Shown: in pieces, positions 33,110-41,318 of the stretch
Layout: each line of letters opens with the position of its first letter
How positions within the stretch are numbered: the stretch's first letter is position 1
Source: Acidobacteria bacterium RIFCSPLOWO2_12_FULL_68_19
GTDB taxonomy: Bacteria > Acidobacteriota > Vicinamibacteria > Vicinamibacterales > UBA2999
DNA length: 43,193 nucleotides
Reading direction: 5' to 3'
Assembly (NCBI GenBank): GCA_001767525.1
Contig: MELF01000040.1
Coordinates: forward strand, 12,919 to 56,111
Position numbers and translations under genes: made by a program
Notes under the pieces: generated by a model
Database searches by the model: none
What the model saw: the letters and a program-made list of their open reading frames with translations, nothing else
Told to the model about the DNA's origin: nothing

Positions 33110-33751
33110 ATGCGTCTGAATGTAATGCGTCCGGCCGCGTTGGTCCTGATGGTCGCGGCGCCGTCGTTCGCTCAGGAATGGATCGAGTACGCCAGCCGCC
33201 AGGATTTCTTCAGCGTCAATTTCCCGGGTCAGCCCGCCATTGGTGCCCTCACGTACGAGACGGAGTACGGCCTCAAGCTGCCCGGGCGGGCCTACCGCGT
33301 CGAGAACGCCGCGGGACGCTACTCCGCGACCGTCGTCGATTACACGAACGCGGAGACGATGCATGCCGAGCGGGCCGCGGCCTGCAAGGCGGCCGGCGCC
33401 TACCCGGACATCTGCAACAATGCGGGGCGCGCCGACCTGCGCGGCGCGGCCGTCCATGCGTCGTTTGGGTTGATCAGGCGCGGGTCCGAGGTGACCTACC
33501 TGGCCAGCTACAACGCCGATCTCGTCGAAGGGATCCGGCTGCAACTGCTGAACAAGGACGGCTCCAGCACCTTCGCCGTCATCCACATGCACGAATACCG
33601 GCTCTACATCCTGGAGGGGACCGTGCCGGCAGGCATGCCGCCGCCGGCGCTCTTCCAGCAGTCGCTCGTGTTCCTCGACAAGGAAGGCCAGCGGATCCGG
33701 TACGAGACGCCGTATTCACACGGATATCCGGTACCCCGCCGCACGAGGTGA
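33110..33751 (+). CDS. Secreted protein of unknown function
   Basis: 213 residues with a GGGAGG Shine-Dalgarno 6 bp upstream. The signal peptide is AALVLMVAAPSFAQ. The mature start EWIEYASRQDFFSVNFPGQP is followed by a mixed alpha/beta sequence with ALTYETEYGLKLPGRAYRVE, VVDYTNAETMHAERAAACKA (two cysteines at AACKA and DICNN that could pair) and FAVIHMHEYRLYILEGTVPA. I do not recognise a named domain. The opening resembles proteins that start with a lipid- or membrane-facing FPG.P strand pair. A truncated relative lies at 25298, so the family has been duplicated and lost locally. It is transcribed toward the minus-strand gene at 33880. Confidence 0.75.
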   Translation: MRLNVMRPAALVLMVAAPSFAQEWIEYASRQDFFSVNFPGQPAIGALTYETEYGLKLPGRAYRVENAAGRYSATVVDYTNAETMHAERAAACKAAGAYPDICNNAGRADLRGAAVHASFGLIRRGSEVTYLASYNADLVEGIRLQLLNKDGSSTFAVIHMHEYRLYILEGTVPAGMPPPALFQQSLVFLDKEGQRIRYETPYSHGYPVPRRTR

Positions 33752-33818
33752 CCCGTCGTTTCACGCCAGATGGGCGGAAGACAGGGAACGGTTCTCAGGG
33801 ATACCTGCCCGGGTTCGT

Positions 33819-33845
33819 CACGCCGATGCACGGCGACACGGCGTG
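33819..33845. terminator. Hairpin between convergent genes
   Basis: CACGCCG and CGGCGTG form a perfect 7-bp stem around a 13-base loop, in the 128-bp gap between the gene ending at 33751 and the one ending at 33880. There is no T-tract. Weak bidirectional terminator candidate. Confidence 0.25.
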
Positions 33846-33879
33846 CTGCCACGTTGTCGAGCGGGAGTGGGATCGATCG

Positions 33880-34512
33880 TTACATCCAGACGCGCCCCTC
33901 GTCCGGATCGGTCTCGGGCGCACACGTGACTTCGACGGCGACGACCAGATCCGTCGCGACCTCCACGGACCTCGGTGCCGTTTCGTACCCCAGCTTCCAG
34001 GCGTCGAGGGCGTAGACGCCGCGGGGGACCGCCAGGTGGGCCACTCCTCCGGCATCGGTCGATGCCCGATACGGGCCCATTCGTACGTCGACGTCCTCGA
34101 GTGGCTTCTTCGTCTCCTTGTCCGTCACCGAGATGGTCACCCGATGGTCCGGCCGCGGCGCGACTCGGAAGGTGAAAGTGGCGGAGGCGTCCGCGTGCGG
34201 CACCCCTGATTCCGGCGCCCGACATACCGCGGACCACGAGCGAACTCCTTCGATCGCCGGCGCCGTCAACGTCACCTCCGCGACGTAGAGCGCGGCGGTC
34301 CCGGGCCACGGCGTCTCGCCGAGCCGGCCCTGGCCGATTCTGGCGCCGGCCTCGTCGCGCACCTCGACGAGTTGCCCTGCCAGGGGACAGGCGACCTCGC
34401 ACGCGATGCCGACCTTCGCCGTGAACGAGGCGCCGGCGACCACCGGAGACGGCAGGTCCCAGACCGCGACGCTGGTCGCGTGGGGCCTGGCGGCGGGAGC
34501 GTCAGTGGACAT
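33880..34512 (-). CDS. Ig-like / carboxypeptidase-regulatory-like protein of unknown function
   Basis: 210 residues from the ATG at 34512, 26 bp after the flavoprotein stop. No Shine-Dalgarno lies close to the ATG and there is no signal peptide, so the start or the location is uncertain. Two beta-sandwich parts can be seen. About residues 15-110 is Ig-like, with a close cysteine pair (IACEVACPL) and LVEVRDEAGARIGQGRLGET. About 118-200 is a carboxypeptidase-regulatory type (VTISVTDKETKKPLEDVDVR, VPRGVYALDAWKLGYE). No enzymatic motif. It is the last gene of the minus-strand unit that starts at 40760 and probably binds a partner protein rather than acting as an enzyme (inference). Confidence 0.7.
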   Translation of the reverse strand: MSTDAPAARPHATSVAVWDLPSPVVAGASFTAKVGIACEVACPLAGQLVEVRDEAGARIGQGRLGETPWPGTAALYVAEVTLTAPAIEGVRSWSAVCRAPESGVPHADASATFTFRVAPRPDHRVTISVTDKETKKPLEDVDVRMGPYRASTDAGGVAHLAVPRGVYALDAWKLGYETAPRSVEVATDLVVAVEVTCAPETDPDEGRVWM

Positions 34513-34538
34513 GCGAATCGAACCGAGCGCGAATCACC

Positions 34539-36203
34539 TCAGGTCCTTGCGCCGTTCAGTGCCGCCTCCCGCCCGGCGATCCGGCCGAAGACGGTGGCCC
34601 TGCCCAGGCCGTGCTGCGCGAAACCGCCCTGCGACTCGCCGGCGCAGTAGAGGCCGGGGATGACCTCGCCGCGAACGTCGATCACCTGCGCCTTCGCGTT
34701 GGTCCGGAGGCCGGTGAGGGTGTCGTGGATGATGGGCGTCGACCAGGCCGCGTAGAAGGGCGGCGTCTGGATCTTGTAGCGCGGCGTGGGCTTGTTGAAG
34801 TCGGCGTCGGCGCCGCTGTCGACGAACGAGTTGTACCGGGCGACGGTCTCCTGCAGGACGCCCGCCGGCATCGGCCGCGTCTGGTATGGATTCGCGATGC
34901 GCCGGGCGAGTTCCGCGACGGTGTCGGCGCTGAAGAAGTACTCGGGATCGACGTGCGGCGGACGCGGGTCCCATTCCTGCCGCACCACCGCGTCGTGGTC
35001 GAAGACGGCCCAGATCGGCCCGCCGCCGTTCACCTTCGTCGAGTTGCCGCTGTAGGCCATCGCCGCGGCGAAGAACGCGTGGCTGTCGTCCATCTCGTTC
35101 CAGAACCGCTTGCCTGCCTGGTTGACGAGGATCGCGTTCTGCCAGTTCACCCGCGTCAGGCCCGAGGCGCGCACGCGGTCGAAGATCGGGCTGTCCGGCT
35201 GCCAGTGGAGGCTGCTGTAACCCCACCGGCATCCGATGTGCGCCGTCTTGTCCATGTGCATACCGGCTTCGATCGTCTGATTCGCCGTGCCCCACAGCGA
35301 GGCGCCGACCGCCATCGCGGCAATCTCGCCGTCGCCGGTCTGCCGCGAGTACGGCTCGCCCGCCACCTGATACTCCTCGGTGCGGCGCGGGTCGAAGATG
35401 CGGCGGAAGGTGACGTTGCTCGAATGTCCGCCCGTCGCGACGAGGACGCCTTTGGTGCCCCGGATGCTCACCGTCTTGCCTTCGTAGGTGGCGAGAATGC
35501 CGAGCACGCGTCCCGACGAGGGCGTTTCGCGGACGATGCTCGTCATCTTGTGGCGCAGCAGGATCCGCGCGCCTTTCGCCCTCGCCGTCTTCTCGAGCGC
35601 CCGCACCAGCCCGGACCCCCGCCGGCTGGGCACCGACGTGATGAGCTCGCTCTTGATCGGCCACTGCACGGTGGCGCCCTGGCGGGCCACCGTCGAGGCC
35701 GCTTCGGGGCCCCGTGATTCGTCGAGGAACTGGACGCCGTTCCTGATCAGGAACTCGAAGGTGGCGACATTCTCGTCGGCGAACGCGCGCACGAGCTCCC
35801 GGTCGCTGTACCGGCTCTCGAGGTGGTCGTGGCGCACCCAGTCGAGAAACACCTGGTCGGCCGAGTCCTCGACCCCGTGCTTCTTCTGCCGGCTCGTGCC
35901 GCCGCCGAGGTGCACGATGCCGCCGCTGACCATTCCGTGCCCGCCGATGTCGAAGTTCTCGTCGACCATGACGACCGTCGCGCCGTGCTCGAGCGCCGAG
36001 ACGGCCGCGGCGAGTCCGGACACGCCGGCGCCGATGGTGACGAAGTCGGCCGTCACGTCCCACCGGCGCGGCGCCGCCGACTGCGCGGCGGCCTCCTCGA
36101 CACCGAGCATGGCGAGCGCCCCCGCGCCCAGTCCTGCCGTGGCGCCTGTCTTGAGGAAATCGCGTCGATTGACCTCGGGGTCGACCGGCTTCTTCGTGTC
36201 CAT
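34539..36203 (-). CDS. Tat-exported FAD-dependent oxidoreductase (fumarate-reductase flavoprotein type)
   Basis: 554 residues from the ATG at 36203, which has GGAGGAT 7 bp upstream. A longer in-frame start at 36254 would begin inside a repeat and is rejected. The twin-arginine signal is NRRDFLKTGATAGLGAGALA. The FAD dinucleotide fold has GAGVSG at 58-63 and an acidic end to strand 2 (VVMVDEN). The FAD_binding_2 body follows (GGHGMVSGGIVHLGGG, GVLVATGGHSSN), and the C-terminus has the flavoprotein closing motif (GEVIPGLYCAGESQGG, GRIAGREAAL). Relatives reduce or oxidise C-C bonds such as in fumarate or ketosteroids. Export through Tat implies flavin loading in the cytoplasm and action in the periplasm. 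The neighbouring cytochrome gene at 36331 is a plausible electron partner. Confidence 0.88.
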   Translation of the reverse strand: MDTKKPVDPEVNRRDFLKTGATAGLGAGALAMLGVEEAAAQSAAPRRWDVTADFVTIGAGVSGLAAAVSALEHGATVVMVDENFDIGGHGMVSGGIVHLGGGTSRQKKHGVEDSADQVFLDWVRHDHLESRYSDRELVRAFADENVATFEFLIRNGVQFLDESRGPEAASTVARQGATVQWPIKSELITSVPSRRGSGLVRALEKTARAKGARILLRHKMTSIVRETPSSGRVLGILATYEGKTVSIRGTKGVLVATGGHSSNVTFRRIFDPRRTEEYQVAGEPYSRQTGDGEIAAMAVGASLWGTANQTIEAGMHMDKTAHIGCRWGYSSLHWQPDSPIFDRVRASGLTRVNWQNAILVNQAGKRFWNEMDDSHAFFAAAMAYSGNSTKVNGGGPIWAVFDHDAVVRQEWDPRPPHVDPEYFFSADTVAELARRIANPYQTRPMPAGVLQETVARYNSFVDSGADADFNKPTPRYKIQTPPFYAAWSTPIIHDTLTGLRTNAKAQVIDVRGEVIPGLYCAGESQGGFAQHGLGRATVFGRIAGREAALNGART

Positions 36204-36237
36204 GCTCGCATCCTCCGCATTCCGCCCCGACGTACCA

Positions 36238-36289
36238 CCGAGGCGCTGAGACACCGAGGAATATATTCCAATTTGTCTCGGCGCCTCGG
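36238..36289. repeat. Long hairpin of the dispersed repeat family, copy 5
   Basis: CCGAGGCGCTGAGACA and TGTCTCGGCGCCTCGG pair 15 of 16 around a 20-base AT-rich loop that itself contains the palindrome GGAATATATTCC. Further CCTCGGTG units extend to about 36306. It stands 35 bp before the flavoprotein start. Confidence 0.7.
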
Positions 36290-36330
36290 TGCCTCGGTGT
36301 TCCGTGGAGGCGAACCTCGGTGAACTCGGT

Positions 36331-38502
36331 CTATTTCGCCAGCGAATTGGGGCGCAGCTGGAACTTGAGCACCTGGCTCGGCGTCCCCTTGCCCCCTTCG
36401 GTGTGGAACGGCGCGCGGCTGGCGTTGGTCGACCAGAGCGCCCGACCCTTCCATCCCGCGTTCGGATCGTCGATGCGCCCGTCCATCGACTTCGAGTAGA
36501 ACCCCATCGGGTACGGCACGCGCACCACCATGTAGCGGCCGTTCACGAACGGCAGCAGCGAATCCGATCCGCCGCCAGTGGCGATCGGGATGTTCGCCCC
36601 GAGCCCGAACACGTTGTGCTGGTCGACCCACGGGTAGTAGCTCGTGTCGGCGCTGCCGGGATCCTGGGCGCCCTGGAACTGCGGGCCGGGATACGCGTGG
36701 AACGACCAGCCTTCCGGGCAGTGCTGCCCGGTCGCTTTCGGGCCGTTGAGCGGCCCCGTGCACTTGCGGCGATCGAAGCTCGCCATGTGGCCGCTCGAGA
36801 GCACCGCCCAGATCACGCCGGTGCGATCGGCATCGACGCCCCGGATGCTGACCAGATGCGGTCCCTCCGACGGCAGCTCGTAGTACTCGGAGAGCGAGGT
36901 GGCCGGCGATGCGCTCGCGCCCGGCGCCACGCGGAGGAGGCCGCCGGGGAACCGGTTCACGCCGCCCCAGACCGAGCCGTCGGCCGGGTTCGGGATCACG
37001 CTGTAGAGCGGGAAGCCGATCCGGGTGTCCCTGGCCGGATCCGGCTTGTCGCCAGGTTCGACGTAGGCGTCGCGCCGGCCGTTGCCGCTCGTGTCGAGGA
37101 TGAACGGCGTCCATCCCTGCGAGCGCGCCGGGTCCTTCGTCTCGTCCCACATGCGGGTGTTCACCCAGCCGAGCACGCCGTGCTGGTCGGAGCCGCTGCC
37201 GTCCACGTACAGCGTGTTGTCCACGTCCTCCGCGAAGTGGAGGTGATGCGTGCCGAAGCAGGTGTCGATGTCGCTCCATGTCCTGGTCCGCGGGTCGTAC
37301 ATCTTCAACTGGCGGCCGCTCCGATCGATGGGGAACGCCTGCGCCGACCGGTGGCTCGAGCCCTGCCGGCAGTAGGCCGGCGTCTCGTTCCCGCGCACCC
37401 GCGCGGCGTACCAGGTGCGCGCGCGCTGGTCCATCATCGGCGTGTGATTGACCGCCTTGCTCTGCCAGAGCACTTCCTCGCCCCAGTACGCCGACGCGAG
37501 CATCGGGCCGCCGCCTTCGCCGCCGCCGGCCGGCAGGTTGTCGACCGGAATCTCCAGCCGGCTCGTCGCGTGGCGTACCGGGTCGAGCACCGGCACGTAG
37601 TCGGCGGCCGCCTCGAGCGCGCCGTAGATGGGGCCGTTCGCGTTGACAGTTGGATTGCGTTTGTCCGAGGTGACCTCGTCGTGCAGGTACGCCTTCGGGT
37701 CCGCCCAGTCCCAGGCTGTGATGACGACGTCGCGCTCGCGCCCCTGGGGGCGCGGCGGCGCCTCGGCCGGGTACTCACCCTTGGCAATCCGGTCGGTCCA
37801 GTCGGCGAAGAGCTCGAAGGACCGCGGGCCCATCTGGCTGTTGAGCGTCGCGTACATGCCGCCGCCCGCCTGGCCCGACTGGACGCGGCGGCGCCACGCA
37901 TCGACCGACGACGTCCCCTTGAACATGTCGGGGACCTGGCGCGTCGCCCTGTTGCCCATCTGGTGGCACCCTTCGCAGCTCCCCATTCGCAGCCGGCCCA
38001 TCCACTCCGCCTGGCTCCGCACCGTCTCGACGATGCCGTTCACCTTGGCGCCCTTGCCGGGGAACTCGCTCCGGTCCGGCACGCGCAGCAGGGAGTACCA
38101 GTAGTTGGCCGGATAGTAGTCGGCGGCGGCGCGCGCGGTGGGCGCGACGACGGCGGTGAGATTGAGCGCGCTGCCGGGCGTCGACCGCACTCTCGGAGAG
38201 TCGACGAGCCCGTAGCCGCGCACCCAGACGGTGTAGTTCGCCTTCGGCAGGTCGGGGAGCACGTAGCGCCCCTGGTCGTCGGTGACGACCATCCTGGCGA
38301 ACCGTGTCGGCAGGTCGCGCGTCTCGGCGACGACCCAGACGCCCGCCTCAGCTCCTTTCGTGCTGGTGACGACCCCGCCGATGTCATCGTTGTCGATGGC
38401 GACGGGGGACTGCTGCGCGCTCACGCCTGTGAGCGAGGCGAGGGCGAGCCCCGCGATGCCGACGCCGATGAGTGCTGGAAGCAGGAGTCTTCTCGCTGTC
38501 AT
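36331..38502 (-). CDS. Large exported carboxypeptidase-regulatory / cytochrome c / propeller protein
   Basis: 723 residues with an AAGGAAGGA Shine-Dalgarno. A signal peptide (LIGVGIAGLALASLTGVSAQ) is followed by a regulatory beta-sandwich at about 38-118 (GGVVTSTKGAEAGVWVVAET, YVLPDLPKANYTVWVRGYG), haem site CEGCH at 176-180, then a long propeller region. That region has more aromatic and histidine content than its relatives, including DTCFGTHHLHFAEDVDNTLY and YCRQGSSHRSAQAF. Extra cysteines there might bind metal or form disulfides. It is 12 bp after one GxPDLxGIW gene and 127 bp before the flavoprotein. The context points to a periplasmic redox complex. The substrate is not readable. Confidence 0.85.
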   Translation of the reverse strand: MTARRLLLPALIGVGIAGLALASLTGVSAQQSPVAIDNDDIGGVVTSTKGAEAGVWVVAETRDLPTRFARMVVTDDQGRYVLPDLPKANYTVWVRGYGLVDSPRVRSTPGSALNLTAVVAPTARAAADYYPANYWYSLLRVPDRSEFPGKGAKVNGIVETVRSQAEWMGRLRMGSCEGCHQMGNRATRQVPDMFKGTSSVDAWRRRVQSGQAGGGMYATLNSQMGPRSFELFADWTDRIAKGEYPAEAPPRPQGRERDVVITAWDWADPKAYLHDEVTSDKRNPTVNANGPIYGALEAAADYVPVLDPVRHATSRLEIPVDNLPAGGGEGGGPMLASAYWGEEVLWQSKAVNHTPMMDQRARTWYAARVRGNETPAYCRQGSSHRSAQAFPIDRSGRQLKMYDPRTRTWSDIDTCFGTHHLHFAEDVDNTLYVDGSGSDQHGVLGWVNTRMWDETKDPARSQGWTPFILDTSGNGRRDAYVEPGDKPDPARDTRIGFPLYSVIPNPADGSVWGGVNRFPGGLLRVAPGASASPATSLSEYYELPSEGPHLVSIRGVDADRTGVIWAVLSSGHMASFDRRKCTGPLNGPKATGQHCPEGWSFHAYPGPQFQGAQDPGSADTSYYPWVDQHNVFGLGANIPIATGGGSDSLLPFVNGRYMVVRVPYPMGFYSKSMDGRIDDPNAGWKGRALWSTNASRAPFHTEGGKGTPSQVLKFQLRPNSLAK

Positions 38503-38514
38503 AATGTCCTTCCT

Positions 38515-39480
38515 TCACCGTCGATACCATTCGTAGAGCTTGTCTCCCGGCGGCACCTTCCGCGTGATGTCGACGATCATCGTCTCGCCTTCCCACCGCC
38601 TGACCAGTTGCTCCTTCCGCAGATGCCCGAAGAGGAATTCCTCGACGAACTCGACGCAGCGGTACTCGAGCAGTTCCATGTTCGGCTCCAGGCGCCGGTA
38701 GAGCGGCATCGCGATCGTCCACGGCCGCGTGAAGACCTTCGGATCCTCGATTGTGACTTCGTACCAGAGCGCGTCGCGGGTCATGGGCGTGAAGCGCTCG
38801 ACCAGGCGCAGCGCCTCGCTGTGGAAGTTGCCGGCGCGATCGAACCAGTTCTTGCCGTTGAAGTGCGTCACCTCGACGACCAGCGTGTCGCCCTCCCAGC
38901 GGCCGAGGGAATGCCCCATGTAGGTGTCGTCGGGCGGCGGCTCCACCGCGTCGAGATGGATCGTGCGCGCCGCGTTCGTGAAGGTGAACGCCATCTGGAT
39001 CTTGCTGGTCCCCTGCACGACGTGGAACGGGTACGGCATGTACATCGCGCGTGGAACGCCCGGCAGGTAGCACTTCAACTCAGGGTCGCGATCGATCCAG
39101 TTTTCGCCGTTCGCCTGCCGGATCCTGGCGGCTTCGGGCGTGTACGGGATCCGGCCGTCGCCCCCGACGACCCCGATCGACGGCGGGACCCCGCCGGCGG
39201 CGCCGAGCGCGAGCACCGGCGCCGCGGGCACGCGGGCGTAGTCGTACGGATAGACACCCTGCTGGGTGACGGCCCCGGGACGCGCGGCGTGCGCCTCGAG
39301 ATCCCAGTGCGCCTCGGTGTTGGCCTGCCAGATGCCGCTCAGGTCGGGCCTGCCGTCGGGCTGCCGTGCAATGTCGGCCGAGGTCGCCGCGGGGTTGCGC
39401 GCCCCCAGCGCGGCCGACGCGCCAAGCGCTGCCGCCGCGAGCGCCACGAGTATCACCGCGCCGGTGGACCAGCGTTGCAT
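38515..39480 (-). CDS. Exported GxPDLxGIW-motif protein of unknown function
   Basis: 321 residues from the ATG at 39480, with AAGGGAG upstream. The signal peptide is AVILVALAAAALGASAALGA. The mature part starts with GRPDLSGIWQANTEAHWDLE, the hallmark of a large uncharacterised secreted family common in Acidobacteria and some Proteobacteria. A conserved core, SLGRWEGDTLVVEVTHFNGK, and a later TRPWTIAMPLYRR are shared with the next gene upstream, so the two are paralogues despite different lengths. No cofactor or catalytic motif is visible. It is in one transcription unit with cytochrome and flavoprotein genes. Confidence 0.8.
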   Translation of the reverse strand: MQRWSTGAVILVALAAAALGASAALGARNPAATSADIARQPDGRPDLSGIWQANTEAHWDLEAHAARPGAVTQQGVYPYDYARVPAAPVLALGAAGGVPPSIGVVGGDGRIPYTPEAARIRQANGENWIDRDPELKCYLPGVPRAMYMPYPFHVVQGTSKIQMAFTFTNAARTIHLDAVEPPPDDTYMGHSLGRWEGDTLVVEVTHFNGKNWFDRAGNFHSEALRLVERFTPMTRDALWYEVTIEDPKVFTRPWTIAMPLYRRLEPNMELLEYRCVEFVEEFLFGHLRKEQLVRRWEGETMIVDITRKVPPGDKLYEWYRR

Positions 39481-39521
39481 AGGCGATCTCCCTTGGGTGT
39501 GTCCGCGTTGACGGGGGCCGT

Positions 39522-40760
39522 TCATCGCGTGAGCGGATTGCTCTCGTCGCCGGTGTCGGCGAAGCCGAAGGCGAATCCGCCGCATCCCGCGTTGCACTTG
39601 GTGGCCGGGTCGGGGCCGCGTCCCGCCGCGAACGCGCGCTCCTCGGTGCGCGCCCCGGCCAGCAGCGCCGCCATGCCGTAGTTGCCTTCGTGGCAGCGGG
39701 GCTCCTTGTAGATCCGGTTCTGGAAGTCGTCCTGTTTCCGGTAGTCCTGCTTGACCGTCCAGGGGCGCGTCCACACCGCCTGGTCCTCGATCGTCACGGC
39801 GTACTCGATCGTGGCCGCATCGAGGCGCGTCCACCGCTCCCTCAGATGCAGGTTCTCGTACGAGCCGAGGAAGTACGTCTTCGGCGTGAAATTGGTGACG
39901 TCGACGACGAGCGTGTCGCCCTCCCAGCGCCCCCGCGAGTTGCCCCACCACTGGCGCAGGTGAGCGGGCGCATGCGCGCCGTCCCGTATCGGGATGACGC
40001 GCTGCCATCCCTGCCCCTGCGCCGTGTCGTAGAAAATCGCCACCGAATCCGGCGACTGCACGATCTGCAGCATGAAGCCGGTATTGCCGCCGAAGTCGGG
40101 GAGCATGGCGCCCATGCAGCGCTCGCCGAGGTTGCGGTCCTCGGGGCCGTTCGCGCGGTTGACCACGCCGCCGCCGCCGCCCGGTCCGCCCGCGCCGACC
40201 ACCGTCAGGTAGTGGGGAGGCGCGTCCGCGCGCCGCGGGGAGGGCGGTCCGTACTTGCCCCCCGCGCACCCGGGCAGGTTGTTTCGGCAGACGTCGGTGG
40301 CCTGCAGCAGCGCGACCTGGAAGGCGCGGATCTCGGCACGCTTCGCCTGCGCCTCCGGGGTGAGCGGTGGGATCTGGCCGTCCGGCGGGTCGACGATGAG
40401 CGAGGTCCGCCGGCCGATCGGGCGGTGCGTCGTGAAGATCGCCGCGTTGTAGGCGCCGCCGACGTCCTGTTCGGTGCCGCGCTCGTAGCGGCGATCGCTG
40501 ACCTCGGCGCCCCTGGTCAGGATCTCCGCCCGTTCCTTGTCGATGGCGGCCCGTTCCTCGTCGGTGAGAAATTCCCGGTTGCCGAAGCGGGCGAGTCGCT
40601 GGAGGGGAATTTCCTCTTCGTAGGTCCAGAGGCCCTGCAGGTCCGGCTCGCCCCAGGGTGTCCGGGCCTCCTCCGGGTTGGTCGACGTGGGCCGGAGCAG
40701 CATGACCGCCGCCAGGATGGCTGCCACTCCGCCAATCACCGCGAGAAGTCGTTTGACCAT
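39522..40760 (-). CDS. Exported or membrane-anchored GxPDLxGIW-motif protein of unknown function
   Basis: 412 residues from the ATG at 40760, with GGGAGG 7 bp upstream. The N-terminus is one hydrophobic helix (LLAVIGGVAAILAAVMLL) without a clear cleavage site, so it may stay anchored. The family start is TPWGEPDLQGLWTYEEEIPL. The shared core reads SRGRWEGDTLVVDVTNFTPK, with RPWTVKQDY later. A glycine-rich loop (GAGGPGGGGG) and a C-terminal cysteine pair (CNAGCGGFAFG) are specific to this copy. It is first in the five-gene minus-strand unit and is served by the promoter at 40808-40836. Function unknown. Confidence 0.8.
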   Translation of the reverse strand: MVKRLLAVIGGVAAILAAVMLLRPTSTNPEEARTPWGEPDLQGLWTYEEEIPLQRLARFGNREFLTDEERAAIDKERAEILTRGAEVSDRRYERGTEQDVGGAYNAAIFTTHRPIGRRTSLIVDPPDGQIPPLTPEAQAKRAEIRAFQVALLQATDVCRNNLPGCAGGKYGPPSPRRADAPPHYLTVVGAGGPGGGGGVVNRANGPEDRNLGERCMGAMLPDFGGNTGFMLQIVQSPDSVAIFYDTAQGQGWQRVIPIRDGAHAPAHLRQWWGNSRGRWEGDTLVVDVTNFTPKTYFLGSYENLHLRERWTRLDAATIEYAVTIEDQAVWTRPWTVKQDYRKQDDFQNRIYKEPRCHEGNYGMAALLAGARTEERAFAAGRGPDPATKCNAGCGGFAFGFADTGDESNPLTR

Positions 40761-40807
40761 GTGTAGACCTCCCGACTGTAGGCGCGCGTTTCCCGTGTCG
40801 CAGCAGC

Positions 40808-40836
40808 GTTGTAACGCCGGGGCCTCGTCCTGTCAA
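40808..40836 (-). promoter_or_regulatory. Sigma70-type promoter of the minus-strand flavoprotein/cytochrome unit
   Basis: On the minus strand a perfect -35 TTGACA (40831-40836) is separated by exactly 17 bp from TACAAC (40808-40813). The expected start of transcription is about 40 bp before the ATG at 40760. This is the best housekeeping-type promoter in the window. Confidence 0.65.
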
Positions 40837-40904
40837 CGGTCCATCAAGTCGCTGGAGAAACGGACCGAAAAGGCGCAGAATGTGGGGTCCAGGAGGGAAG
40901 CTCA

Positions 40905-41258
40905 ATGAGGCGTCATTCCCTGGTGCTCCTGTTCCTGCTGGCCGCCGGCGCGCCGCAGGCGTACGGCCAGCAGGCGGCCGACGGTCTCACCGAGCAGCAG
41001 CGTCTGGGCCGTCAGGTCGTGGCGCAGGCGTGCGGGGTGTGCCACCTGCCGCCCGCCCGCGGCGCGGGGACCTATGGTCCTGCGTTGAGCAAGGCGAGCG
41101 GCGGCGGCAAAGACGATCTGATGCGGAAGATCATTCAGGAAGGCACTCCACGCATGCCGGCGTTCCGGTATTTTCTTCAGCCAGCCGAGATCGACGCGGT
41201 GATCGCGTACGCCCGGACCCTCCCGCCGCCCGCCCCGGCGCCGGCGGTGGCTCGCTGA
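40905..41258 (+). CDS. Small exported monohaem cytochrome c
   Basis: 117 residues with a CAGGAGGG Shine-Dalgarno. The signal peptide is LVLLFLLAAGAPQAYGQ. The haem motif is CGVCH at 43-47. The distal methionine is probably in TPRMPAFRYF, followed by the final helix AEIDAVIAYARTL and a proline/alanine tail. It is a paralogue of the cytochrome at 16207 in length, motif spacing and the R-M-P-x-F-R-Y segment. It lies immediately upstream of a large cytochrome-propeller gene, repeating the 16207/16627 arrangement. It is divergent from the minus-strand unit. Confidence 0.9.
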   Translation: MRRHSLVLLFLLAAGAPQAYGQQAADGLTEQQRLGRQVVAQACGVCHLPPARGAGTYGPALSKASGGGKDDLMRKIIQEGTPRMPAFRYFLQPAEIDAVIAYARTLPPPAPAPAVAR

Positions 41259-41261
41259 CCT

Positions 41262-41299
41262 GTAGGGTGTAGGGCGGGGGCCGCGAAGCGGACCCGCCG
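41262..41299. repeat. REP-like element, copy 2, intergenic
   Basis: GTAGGGTGTAGGGCGGGG followed by the palindrome GCCGCGAAGCGG and ACCCGCCG. It matches the cusA-linker copy at 10915-10950 and fills the gap between the small cytochrome and the propeller gene. Confidence 0.7.
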
Positions 41300-41318
41300 A
41301 ATGAAGAGGAGAAGCGTT

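Noticed and set aside
36204-36254. Longer start for the Tat flavoprotein at 36254
   Set aside because: It would begin inside the hairpin repeat and place 17 extra residues before the twin-arginine signal. The ATG at 36203 has a proper ribosome-binding site.
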